Shown one piece after another: positions 20,979 to 30,093 of a stretch of 34,948 nt of DNA (positions are counted from its first letter, which is position 1; every line of letters starts with the position of its first letter). This DNA is from Candidatus Ignatzschineria merdigallinarum (GTDB lineage: Bacteria; Pseudomonadota; Gammaproteobacteria; Cardiobacteriales; Wohlfahrtiimonadaceae): NCBI GenBank assembly GCA_019113305.1, contig DXHP01000200.1:1-34948 (forward strand). The letters run 5' to 3'. Under the pieces are notes generated by a model. It was not told the DNA's origin. It saw only the letters and a program-made list of their open reading frames with translations, and did no database searches. The translations under genes and the position numbers were made by a program.

Positions 20979-21465
20979 CAAAACTCGATATTTATGGATT
21001 GCGGCCATTCTTATCATCGCGGCAATCTCTATTATCATATCTGTTAAAAAAAATGATTTTACGATCATCCTTCATGAGGGAACATCCTGCAAAATTAAAG
21101 AGCCGACATTTTCCCTCTCATGGATTCACTCTGTGGACAAAACACCGTGGATTGAACAATATCAACGTAGCAATCACGGTTTTATCTTAACGCACTCCAT
21201 TTTTAGGACTTTTGGTGCGGGCGTTCCCCACGATGGCAAAGTTCTTGAAAGTCATGATGGAATGATTCACTACGAAATGAATCAGCCCATCGCTGAGATT
21301 AATTGGGTGATTGATCGAGAGGTTCAATCCACCATAATCCTGCCCCAACAACATTCTTGGAAAATTTATGAAAATTCTCCGCGTTTTAGCGAAGTACAAA
21401 TTCGCAATCAACCCTTAAATTTTTGGCAACGTTTATTAATAAGGAACTGTCATGAGACACAATGA
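20962..21465 (+). CDS. DUF1850 domain protein of TAXI-TRAP operons
   Basis: 167 aa; N-terminal TM helix, then LSWIHSVDKTPWIEQYQ...FRTFGAGVPHDG, as in DUF1850. Overlaps TAXI copy 2 and the TRAP permease. Confidence 0.85.
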   Translation: MNNNASKTRYLWIAAILIIAAISIIISVKKNDFTIILHEGTSCKIKEPTFSLSWIHSVDKTPWIEQYQRSNHGFILTHSIFRTFGAGVPHDGKVLESHDGMIHYEMNQPIAEINWVIDREVQSTIILPQQHSWKIYENSPRFSEVQIRNQPLNFWQRLLIRNCHETQ

Positions 21466-23476
21466 TGCTGAACCCTACAAAATCGAAGAAGCTGTTCCCG
21501 CAGACACGGAACAGATTTTAGAAAAATTTGATAGGGAATCGATCGTCAGAACACCGAGTAGCAAGTATTTACGCTACTTCATCTCCTGTTTTGCAATTTT
21601 TTATTCCCTCTTCCATTTATGGACCACTTACAATCCCATGCCGGAATTACTCTATCGCGCCACGCACGTTTCCGTGGGAATCGCGTTAGTCTTCTTAATC
21701 TATCCGGCATATCGTTCACAGCGCCGAGATCAAGTCGCTTGGTTCGATTGGATTTTAGTCGTGCTCTCTTTCGTCTCACTTGCTTATCTCTTTAAAGAAT
21801 ATAATGCGATCGCCACTGTGCGCGGCGGCATGGCAAATGATACTGATATTATGATGTCGATGATGACAATCGTCTTAGTCATGGAAGCCGCTCGCCGAGT
21901 AATGGGCATGATCTTGCCAGTACTTGCTGCGATCTTCCTTGCTTATCCGTTTATCAGTGATATGAGTTTCATGCCGAGAATCCTCCAAACTCGTCCTTTT
22001 GATTTAGGCGATATTTTCGGACATCTCTATATCACAACGGAGGGCTTATACTCTTCAGCAGTCGGCGCTTCTGTCTCCTTTATCTTCCTCTTCATTCTTT
22101 TCGGCGCGTTCTTAAACAAGTCCGGAATGGGACAACTCTTCAATGATTTAGCATTAGCACTTGCAGGACATAAACAAGGGGGACCTGCAAAAGTAGCCGT
22201 AGTTGCCAGTGGTTTCATGGGAAGTATTAATGGATCAGCAGTTGGTAACGTTGTCGGAACGGGTGTTTTCACAATTCCAATGATGAAAAAAGTCGGTTAT
22301 AGCAAAAACTTTGCCGGCGCAGTTGAAGCAAGTGCTTCCGTCGGTGGACAGATCTTACCGCCTATCATGGGTGCCAGCGCCTTTATCATGGCTGAAACCA
22401 CGGGGATTTCTTACGGAACAATTGCTCTTGCGGCACTTTTCCCAGCACTCCTTTACTATCTTGGCGTGATTGCTCAAGTACACTTTAGAGCAGGAAAAGA
22501 TAACCTCAAAGGCATTCCGAAAGCGGATCTTCCCCGCGTTAAAGAAGTCCTAAAAGAACGTGGACATCTCTTAATCCCAATCTTTGCACTGGTCTATTTC
22601 CTTGGAAATAACGTTCCGATCGCATTTGCGGCATTTTACACCATTGGAATTGCCATTGTTGTGAGCCAATTCCGTAAAGCAACGCGCATGAGTATTAAAA
22701 ATATTCTAGAAGCGTTGGAAGATGGTGCAAGACAATCTCTCTCCGTCATGGCGGCTTGTGCGGTGATCGGCGTTGTCATTGGCGTATTAAGCTTAACATC
22801 GGCGGCAACTGAGCTCATCGGTTCTATCACTGGAACTGGCGAGGGCATGTTGTTAGTAACCTTATTCTTAACCATGATTGCCTCAATGGTTTTAGGAATG
22901 GGTTTACCCTCCATTCCGGCATATATTATTACGGCAACGATTGCGGCTCCAGCATTAGCAAACATCGGAATTCCTACCATCGTTGCGCATCTCTTTGTCT
23001 TCTATTTCGGACTCTTTGCCAATATCACACCACCAGTTGCGTTAGCATCATTTGCCGGTGCCGGTATTGCCGGCGGCGATCCGATGAAAACCGGTTGGCA
23101 ATCACTTAAACTCTCTGTAGCAGGATTCATTGTTCCGTTCATGTTTGTTTATAATCCGGCAATGTTAATGATCGATACAACAGGTTTACCAATGAATGCG
23201 ACAGAGTTCCCGATGCCGCCAATCTTCGATATGATCAGCATTACGATCACTTCTATCATTGGTATTATTGCACTAAGCTCTGCCGTTGAAGGTCACTTCA
23301 AGATCGATTTCAGCTTTATCGGTCGTATTATTTTAGCCGCCGGCGCTTTAATGCTCGTCATTCCTGAAACCATCACAGATATTATTGGTGCGGTCATCGT
23401 CTTAACGATCATGATCATTAATGCAAAGAAAATCCCTTTAAGCATTATTAATAAAAAAGCCGCAACGTCATACTGA
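21452..23476 (+). CDS. Fused TRAP transporter permease (4TM + 12TM, DctQ-DctM fusion type)
   Basis: 674 aa; GGPAKVAVVASGFMGSINGSAVGNVVGTGVFTIPMMKKVGYSKNFAGAVEASASVGGQILPPIMGASAFIMAE. Confidence 0.96.
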   Translation: MRHNDAEPYKIEEAVPADTEQILEKFDRESIVRTPSSKYLRYFISCFAIFYSLFHLWTTYNPMPELLYRATHVSVGIALVFLIYPAYRSQRRDQVAWFDWILVVLSFVSLAYLFKEYNAIATVRGGMANDTDIMMSMMTIVLVMEAARRVMGMILPVLAAIFLAYPFISDMSFMPRILQTRPFDLGDIFGHLYITTEGLYSSAVGASVSFIFLFILFGAFLNKSGMGQLFNDLALALAGHKQGGPAKVAVVASGFMGSINGSAVGNVVGTGVFTIPMMKKVGYSKNFAGAVEASASVGGQILPPIMGASAFIMAETTGISYGTIALAALFPALLYYLGVIAQVHFRAGKDNLKGIPKADLPRVKEVLKERGHLLIPIFALVYFLGNNVPIAFAAFYTIGIAIVVSQFRKATRMSIKNILEALEDGARQSLSVMAACAVIGVVIGVLSLTSAATELIGSITGTGEGMLLVTLFLTMIASMVLGMGLPSIPAYIITATIAAPALANIGIPTIVAHLFVFYFGLFANITPPVALASFAGAGIAGGDPMKTGWQSLKLSVAGFIVPFMFVYNPAMLMIDTTGLPMNATEFPMPPIFDMISITITSIIGIIALSSAVEGHFKIDFSFIGRIILAAGALMLVIPETITDIIGAVIVLTIMIINAKKIPLSIINKKAATSY

Positions 23477-23541
23477 TCCATCAAAGATGGCATTGAATCT
23501 GCTGTGGACTGATATTTTTATACCAATCCGCAGCAATCTAC

Positions 23542-23578
23542 AACGGCTTCATCAGTAGTGATGAAGCCGTTTTTTTTA
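23542..23578 (+). terminator. Strong intrinsic terminator of the TRAP operon
   Basis: AACGGCTTCATCA-GTAG-TGATGAAGCCGTT perfect 13-bp stem followed by a T-run. Confidence 0.93.
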
Positions 23579-23618
23579 TGATCGCTTTTCTCAATACCTC
23601 AAATTTCTGGAGCTATCA

Positions 23619-24860
23619 ATGATCAATACCACACGAGTCTTACACAATATCGAAACCCTCAAAACCTTTACAGATCCGATGCTGCCCTATACTCGCCGAG
23701 CGTTTAGTGAAGAATATCTCCGCGGCCGGCAATGGTTAATGCAAGAGTTACAGCAGTTAGGTTTATCGCCTACTATTGATAATGCCGGAAACCTACGCGC
23801 CTCGCTGCAAGGAAAAACGGATGAAACACTCTATTTTGGTTCTCATAGCGATACCGTTCCTGCAGGCGGAACACTCGATGGCATATTGGGCATCGCAGCT
23901 GGTTTAGAAGTCTTACGTTACTTTGTAGAACAAAAGATTACGCCCCATAAAACGCTCGAATTTATTGACTTCATTGCCGAAGAGACGACAGATTGGGGAT
24001 TATCTTGCATTGGAAGTCGAGCCTTAACTGGGCATTTACAAGCGAGCGATCTAGAACTGCTGCATCCACAAACACAAGAGCGTCTCAGTGATGCGATAAC
24101 GCGCATGGGCGGAAATCCGTCACAAGGTCTACCACAACTCACATCTTCTGATAAAAATGCATTCATCGAACTTCATATCGAGCAAGGTCCTGTATTAGAA
24201 CATGAGCAAATTGAGATTGGTATCGTCACTCATATTGTAGGAATCACTCGTCTTAAAATCACCTTCAATGGCATGAGTAACCACTCAGGTACGACACCGA
24301 TGAATCTACGACAAGATGCTCTGACGATGGCCGCGCATGCAATTATTCACACGCAACATATTGCCACTAAAATCGCTAAAAATGCAGATGATCGCCAACA
24401 TTACTTCGTTGCCACCGCCGGTCATATTCAAAACTTTCCTAATGCTATTAATGTTATTCCTGGTAAAGCTGAATTGATCATCGATATTCGTACGACCGAT
24501 CACACATTTACCGAGCAGTTTTTAGAGCAACTAACCCAAAATCTCGCTCCCTTTAAAGCACATTACGCCGTACAAATTTTGAGTCAAACTGCGCCCGTTC
24601 CACTTGATGCTGAGCTGGTTCAGTTGTGTCAGACAATCGCTCAAGACCAACAAATCTCTACCTTAAAAATGACTAGCGGCGCAGGTCACGATGCCGCATT
24701 TATGGCAAGTATTGCTAAAACGGTGATGATTTTCATTCCAAGTATTGCCGGCATTAGCCATAACCCTCAAGAGAAAAGTAGCGACCATCATATTATCGTA
24801 GGTTGTAAAGTGTTCTTTTTACTAATATTTAAGCTTGCACTCTCGGATAACTCCCGTTAG
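23619..24860 (+). CDS. M20 family Zn-dependent amidase/hydantoinase-carbamoylase (allantoate amidohydrolase / N-carbamoyl-L-amino-acid hydrolase type)
   Basis: 413 aa; YFGSHSDTVPAGGTLDGILGIAAGLEVLR, DFIAEETTDWGLSCIGSRALTG, FIELHIEQGPVLE. Confidence 0.88.
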   Translation: MINTTRVLHNIETLKTFTDPMLPYTRRAFSEEYLRGRQWLMQELQQLGLSPTIDNAGNLRASLQGKTDETLYFGSHSDTVPAGGTLDGILGIAAGLEVLRYFVEQKITPHKTLEFIDFIAEETTDWGLSCIGSRALTGHLQASDLELLHPQTQERLSDAITRMGGNPSQGLPQLTSSDKNAFIELHIEQGPVLEHEQIEIGIVTHIVGITRLKITFNGMSNHSGTTPMNLRQDALTMAAHAIIHTQHIATKIAKNADDRQHYFVATAGHIQNFPNAINVIPGKAELIIDIRTTDHTFTEQFLEQLTQNLAPFKAHYAVQILSQTAPVPLDAELVQLCQTIAQDQQISTLKMTSGAGHDAAFMASIAKTVMIFIPSIAGISHNPQEKSSDHHIIVGCKVFFLLIFKLALSDNSR

Positions 24861-24947
24861 ATTTACATAAGATAACAAATAATAAGATGATAAAAATCGA
24901 GTCCTACAACCGCTGAAAAAGACTCGACCATTAAGTGAGGAGAAGAG

Positions 24948-26123
24948 ATGACGCCTTTAGAAGTTTTGCAATCATGGAAAGATGAAGCACGCGATATTCG
25001 CCGAACCATTCACCAACATCCGGAATTAGGATTTGAAGAGCAACATACACAAGAAACGGTTGTGCAGTTACTACAATCATATGGTGTAGACTCTATCGAC
25101 ACATCCTTTGCAAAAACTGGAGTAATTGCGACAATCCAAGGAGATCATGCAGGTAAAACGATTGGGCTTCGGGCAGATATTGATGCACTCCCTATCCAAG
25201 AAGATAATACTTTTTCCCATAAATCGACTTTAGTCGGAAAAATGCATGCTTGTGGTCACGACGGTCATACCACGATGCTCCTCATGGCTGCCAAATACCT
25301 TGCCACTCACCGGAATTTTCACGGTAAAGTGGTGCTCTTTTTCCAACCTGCTGAAGAAGGGCGCGGCGGTGCAGAAGCGATGGTTGTCAAAGAGAAAGTC
25401 TTAGAGCGATATCCTGTTGATGCCATCTATGCAATGCACAACTGGCCGACATTAGCAGCAGGAAAATTTGCCATTAAATCAGGAAGTATTATGGCAAGCT
25501 CTGATCGGGTTTTTATCCGCATCACTGGCAAAAGTGGTCATGCAGCGCAACCTCATAATACTCAAGATCCGCTTTTAGTGGCCACCCATATTTATCAAGG
25601 CATTCAAGGTTTAGTTGCAAGAACCATTGAGCCGACGGAATCTCTCGTTGTCGCCATTACGCAAATGCACTGTGGAGAAACCACTAATGCTATTGCCGGT
25701 TATGCCGATATGGCAGGCACTATTCGCACACATAATGAAGCGATTCGTGCAGATATCTTACAAAAACTCCAGGTACTCGTGCCGCATATGGCAGAGGCTT
25801 TTGGCATGACCGCAACCATTCGATTTGGTGAGATTAGCCATCCTGTAACGGTCAATACGCCAATCGAAGCAGAGAGAGCCATTGCCGTAGCCACGAAGCT
25901 CGTTGGTGCAGAAAATGTCGTTCTTGATATTTCTGAGCAGATGACCAGTGAGGATTTCGCCTTCTTTTTAGAAAAAGTCCCAGGTTGTTATCTCTTTATT
26001 GGAAATGGTACGCAAGAGAACCAATCTATCGGACTACATAATAGTCATTACGACTTTAATGATGATATAACACCGCTCGGTGCAAGTTTCTTAGTAGAGA
26101 CCGTTCTCTCCTATGCCAAATAA
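24948..26123 (+). CDS. M20D amidohydrolase (hippurate / N-acyl-amino-acid hydrolase type)
   Basis: 391 aa; RRTIHQHPELGFEE, GLRADIDALPIQE, MHACGHDGHTTMLL, FFQPAEEGRGGAEAM, MTSEDFAFF. Confidence 0.94.
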   Translation: MTPLEVLQSWKDEARDIRRTIHQHPELGFEEQHTQETVVQLLQSYGVDSIDTSFAKTGVIATIQGDHAGKTIGLRADIDALPIQEDNTFSHKSTLVGKMHACGHDGHTTMLLMAAKYLATHRNFHGKVVLFFQPAEEGRGGAEAMVVKEKVLERYPVDAIYAMHNWPTLAAGKFAIKSGSIMASSDRVFIRITGKSGHAAQPHNTQDPLLVATHIYQGIQGLVARTIEPTESLVVAITQMHCGETTNAIAGYADMAGTIRTHNEAIRADILQKLQVLVPHMAEAFGMTATIRFGEISHPVTVNTPIEAERAIAVATKLVGAENVVLDISEQMTSEDFAFFLEKVPGCYLFIGNGTQENQSIGLHNSHYDFNDDITPLGASFLVETVLSYAK

Positions 26124-26433
26124 TGCCTCTTTTCCTATTCACCATCACTGATCAACATAAGGAATAGAAACCGTCACACATTCATCGAAAAATATGCCTA
26201 TGTCCGGTTGATATCCATATCCACAATCGCCCCATTCATCATTCTCTCAAAAGAATGGTCGGGAATTATAGAATCACACAATCTTAAAAATAATTACAAC
26301 ACCACGCCTATCTTCGATAACTCGAATGATTTATCACGTCAAATTGTGATCTACAACTCAACTCGACAGGCTCTTTGAGTCTTATTTGTCGTCTTTTTTA
26401 CAAGCTCTCTTTAACTGAGCTAGAGGATTTTTT

Positions 26434-27924
26434 ATGCATAAAAAAACTTGGTTTGATCGTATTGAGTCGATCGGAAACAAGATTCCCAATCCACTGTATC
26501 TCTTTATGATTTTATGTCTTATTATTGCCGTGATTTCCGCCATCATGAGCAGTATGAATTTAAATGTCATTCATCCCGTATCTGACGAAGCGGTACATAT
26601 CCGCAATCTCATCAGCGGAGAGGGCTTAGTCTATATCCTACAATCGACCGTCAGTAATTTTATTAACTTTAAACCGCTAGGATTAGTCTTATGCATGATG
26701 ATTGCCGTTGGTTTAGTACAAGAGGTTGGATTAGCCGATGCCGCCATTAAATCCCTCTTATTAAATGCTCCACGCCGCTTTGTCACTGCATCTATCTTTA
26801 TCGTCGGAATTGTGGGGAACTTAGCATCGGATGCCGCATTTGTACTCGTGCCGCCGCTTGCTGGCATTATCTTTGCCGCAACACGCCGAAATCCCGTGGT
26901 CGGAATCTGTGCAGGTTTCGTTGCTGTTGCCGCAGGATTTACCGCAAATATCTTTATTGCCGGAACAGATGTTCTTCTCTCAGGCATTACCAATGAAGCC
27001 TCCGCAACAATTGGCGGATCGGAGATCACGCCAGCAGCAAACTGGTACTTCATGCTCCTATCAGTGCCATTTTTAACCATTATTGCCACATGGATTACCG
27101 AGAAAGTGATTGAACCCCGTTTTCCTGTAGAGCAAGACTTTGGCACCCATGCCGAATCAGAAAGTCATAAATATACAGTCGCTCCTCAAGCAAAACGCGC
27201 ATTAAAAATTACGGCATTTTTTGCCATCGCCTTTATCTTATTATTAATCGCCACCATCTATCCTGAAAACTCCCCTTTAAGAAACAGTGAAGGCGGATTA
27301 GTGCCATCACCATTTCTCAATGGCATGATTCCGATTATCATGACTTTCTTTATTAGCTGTTCCATTGTCTACGGCATTTTTTCGGGTGCGATTAAAACAT
27401 TTGAAGATCTGCCAACGCTTATGACCAATGCGCTCAAAAATGTTGGCGGATACATTGTGTTAGTCTTCTTTATCGCACAATTTATTGGTTGGTTTAACTG
27501 GACAAACTTATCCGTCTGGTTAGCGGTTTCGGGCGCTGATTATTTAGCAAGCGTGCAGCTCCCTAATATTGTCATGTTAGCGGCATTAATTATCCTTGCA
27601 GGATTGATCAATCTCATCGTCTTCAGTGGATCGGCGCAATGGGCGATGATGGCGCCGGTATTTGTACCGTTATTAATGTTACTCGGTATTGATCCTGATG
27701 CTATCCAAATGGCTTATCGAATTGGGGATTCTACAACCAACGTCATTTCACCGACAAATCCCTATCTCCCGATGATCTTAGCGTTAATTGCCCAATACAA
27801 TGCAAAAATCCGATTTGGCACATTCTTATCTATCATGTTCCCGTATGCCTTAATCCTAATTATCACCTGGGGCGCGCTGTTCTTAACCTACTATGCCTTA
27901 GGATTACCATTAGGTCCGATGTAA
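26434..27924 (+). CDS. AbgT family transporter (p-aminobenzoyl-glutamate transporter family)
   Basis: 496 aa; FDRIESIGNKIPNPLYLFMILCL, GDSTTNVISPTNPYLPMIL, VFSGSAQWAMMAPVFVPLLMLLGIDP. Confidence 0.93.
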   Translation: MHKKTWFDRIESIGNKIPNPLYLFMILCLIIAVISAIMSSMNLNVIHPVSDEAVHIRNLISGEGLVYILQSTVSNFINFKPLGLVLCMMIAVGLVQEVGLADAAIKSLLLNAPRRFVTASIFIVGIVGNLASDAAFVLVPPLAGIIFAATRRNPVVGICAGFVAVAAGFTANIFIAGTDVLLSGITNEASATIGGSEITPAANWYFMLLSVPFLTIIATWITEKVIEPRFPVEQDFGTHAESESHKYTVAPQAKRALKITAFFAIAFILLLIATIYPENSPLRNSEGGLVPSPFLNGMIPIIMTFFISCSIVYGIFSGAIKTFEDLPTLMTNALKNVGGYIVLVFFIAQFIGWFNWTNLSVWLAVSGADYLASVQLPNIVMLAALIILAGLINLIVFSGSAQWAMMAPVFVPLLMLLGIDPDAIQMAYRIGDSTTNVISPTNPYLPMILALIAQYNAKIRFGTFLSIMFPYALILIITWGALFLTYYALGLPLGPM

Positions 27925-28087
27925 ATATTATCATTGAATTTAAAAAGCATTCGTTGCCACTATCGGCACAAAATGGATGCAAACATACTGATATTCAGAT
28001 CTTAAATTCATGTCATTGATCAGCTCATTTGAAACTGATGTCACTCTAAAAAATCAAATCTAGATAATAAAATCTAGATCTATTCTT

Positions 28088-28120
28088 AAAGCCAAGTGGA
28101 GATAACGCTTGGCTTTTTTT
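28088..28120 (+). terminator. Intrinsic terminator downstream of the AbgT gene
   Basis: AAAGCCAAG / CTTGGCTTT stem followed by T-run. Confidence 0.85.
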
Positions 28121-28631
28121 ATAAGATTTTCTCTCTCTTTTGCCGCATTCTGCATCATTTTCTATTTTTTACAAAAGAAGAGGTAATATCAAAAACTTGT
28201 TGAATAATCCCTTTAAGCCATTACTTGATAATTGAGAGCCTTCCTTTTGAATCATTATTCAAAAAAACAGAGAGTTGCATGCAACTATTGCAACAATTTG
28301 CGTATAGTGTTATCTTTTCGCTATATATTGCGAATTAAATAGATCTCATGGATTTCTAGCAATCATTATCTCAATCAATTTTATGAATTGATGTTTCTTG
28401 TTTAACTCATCGGTGGTTAAACAACGGATTCTTCCAATGTCATCGCTGCAACAACTGCATATCAGATGAACACTCAATCTAATAAGCTCACGATAGTAGC
28501 AAACCGTGCTTATTTATCACAATGACTTGCCAATAAAATGATATTAAACGGCAAGTAAATAACCCATTAAATAGTAACGATGATTGCAAGAAAATCAATA
28601 TGATGCCTTCAATCACAAAGGAGTCTTTTGT

Positions 28632-29963
28632 ATGGAAAATATTCCATTAAATGTGAAAACTGAAAATGATCAGGAGAAGAAAACACGCCTTAGACGTGTT
28701 GCCGCGGCAACCGTTGTAGGTTCTATGCTCGAATGGTATGACTTTTATCTCTATGCCATGATGGCATCCATTGTTTTCTCAAAAATATTTTTTAACCCCA
28801 ATGATGAAAATGCAATGATCAAATCAATTGCGACATTTACCATTGGCTTTTTAGCAAGACCCATCGGTGGGATCATGTTCGGATGGTTTGGAGACCGTTT
28901 TGGTCGTAAACGCATGATGATTATCACTTTCTATCTTATGGGATTTTGTACAGTCGCCATTGGATTAACGCCCTCTTATCTAACGATTGGTGTTTGGGCT
29001 TCGGTGATCTTAATTTTTTTAAGAATCTGTCAAGGGATTGCGGCAGGTGCAGAACTTGCTGCGGCAGTGGTGACCTCTTATGAGCATGCGGATCCTAAAC
29101 GTCGTGGTAGCCAAAGTGCATGGCCGGCATTAGGTTTGAACTTGGGATTACTCCTCTCTTCTCTAACCATCTATCTTTTAAGTCTAGGCGGTGATGAATT
29201 CTTAATTAATGGTGGCTGGAGAATTCCCTTTATCATGAGTTTTGCACTGGTTCTTGTGGGCGTTTGGGTTCGTAACCGCTTACCTGAAACACCAGAATTC
29301 ACCAAGACAAATACGGCAGAGAAAAAAGAATCCACCGTTTCTAAATCGATCTTTAAAGAGCTCTTTACGGAGCACAAGCGCAGTTTAGTTGTTGTATTCT
29401 TTGTTGCAGCGGGTTACGTGGCATTAAGCTATATCTTCAAAACCTTCTCGATCGCTTACTTAACAGAATTCAAAAACTCACCGGCAAAAGTTTCATCATT
29501 AGCGGTCACCATTGCGAGCTTATTCGCCATCGTTGTCGTCCCAATCTCCGGCAGACTCTGCGATGCTTACGGCAGTAAAAAAGTCATTTTAGTAGGCGGC
29601 TTTATCTCTCTTCTATTTGCTTATCCATTTATGGCACTCTTAGAAACCGGAGAAAGTTTCTGGATCTGCGTTGCAATTGGTATTGGTACAGGATTCTTAG
29701 CGCCCTTAATGTTTGCGGCACAAGGCTCTTTCCTAAGCCGTCAATTCCCTGTTCATGTTCGTGCCACAGGTATTGGTATTGCGCGTGAAATCGGAACGGC
29801 AATCGCGGGTGGTTTCGCACCACTATTAGCATTATCCCTCGTGAAAAATTCACCAACAAACTCCATTACTGGCGTGGTTGTTATCTTAACGATTGCGGCT
29901 GTAATCGTGATTATCTCGGCATTAAGTGATCAAGGTCGCCGCTTTACCACAGCGATTAACTAA
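28632..29963 (+). CDS. MFS transporter, MHS (metabolite:H+ symporter) family
   Basis: VGSMLEWYDFYLYAMMASIVFSKIFF, GGIMFGWFGDRFGRKRMMI, RGSQSAWPALGLNLG. ATG at 28632 follows AAAGGAG. Confidence 0.93.
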   Translation: MENIPLNVKTENDQEKKTRLRRVAAATVVGSMLEWYDFYLYAMMASIVFSKIFFNPNDENAMIKSIATFTIGFLARPIGGIMFGWFGDRFGRKRMMIITFYLMGFCTVAIGLTPSYLTIGVWASVILIFLRICQGIAAGAELAAAVVTSYEHADPKRRGSQSAWPALGLNLGLLLSSLTIYLLSLGGDEFLINGGWRIPFIMSFALVLVGVWVRNRLPETPEFTKTNTAEKKESTVSKSIFKELFTEHKRSLVVVFFVAAGYVALSYIFKTFSIAYLTEFKNSPAKVSSLAVTIASLFAIVVVPISGRLCDAYGSKKVILVGGFISLLFAYPFMALLETGESFWICVAIGIGTGFLAPLMFAAQGSFLSRQFPVHVRATGIGIAREIGTAIAGGFAPLLALSLVKNSPTNSITGVVVILTIAAVIVIISALSDQGRRFTTAIN

Positions 29964-30030
29964 TCACCTATCGTGGTATCAAGAGATGTAGAAATCTCAA
30001 TTATCGCGCTAAAATGCCACAATCCGTCAT

Positions 30031-30064
30031 AAAAAAGCCACTCCATTGAGTGGCTTTTCTTTTT
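30031..30064. terminator. Bidirectional terminator between convergent MFS and poxB genes
   Basis: AAAAGCCACTC-CATT-GAGTGGCTTTT with A-tract on one side and T-tract on the other. Confidence 0.88.
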
Positions 30065-30093
30065 TACGGGATAACAACTAAATTATTTATTAT

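Noticed and set aside
22636-22980. 114-aa minus-strand ORF inside the TRAP permease
   Set aside because: Antisense shadow of a hydrophobic permease coding region.
26631-27146. 171-aa minus-strand ORF opposite the AbgT gene
   Set aside because: It is fully antisense to a clear transporter gene and has a low-complexity, codon-shadow composition.
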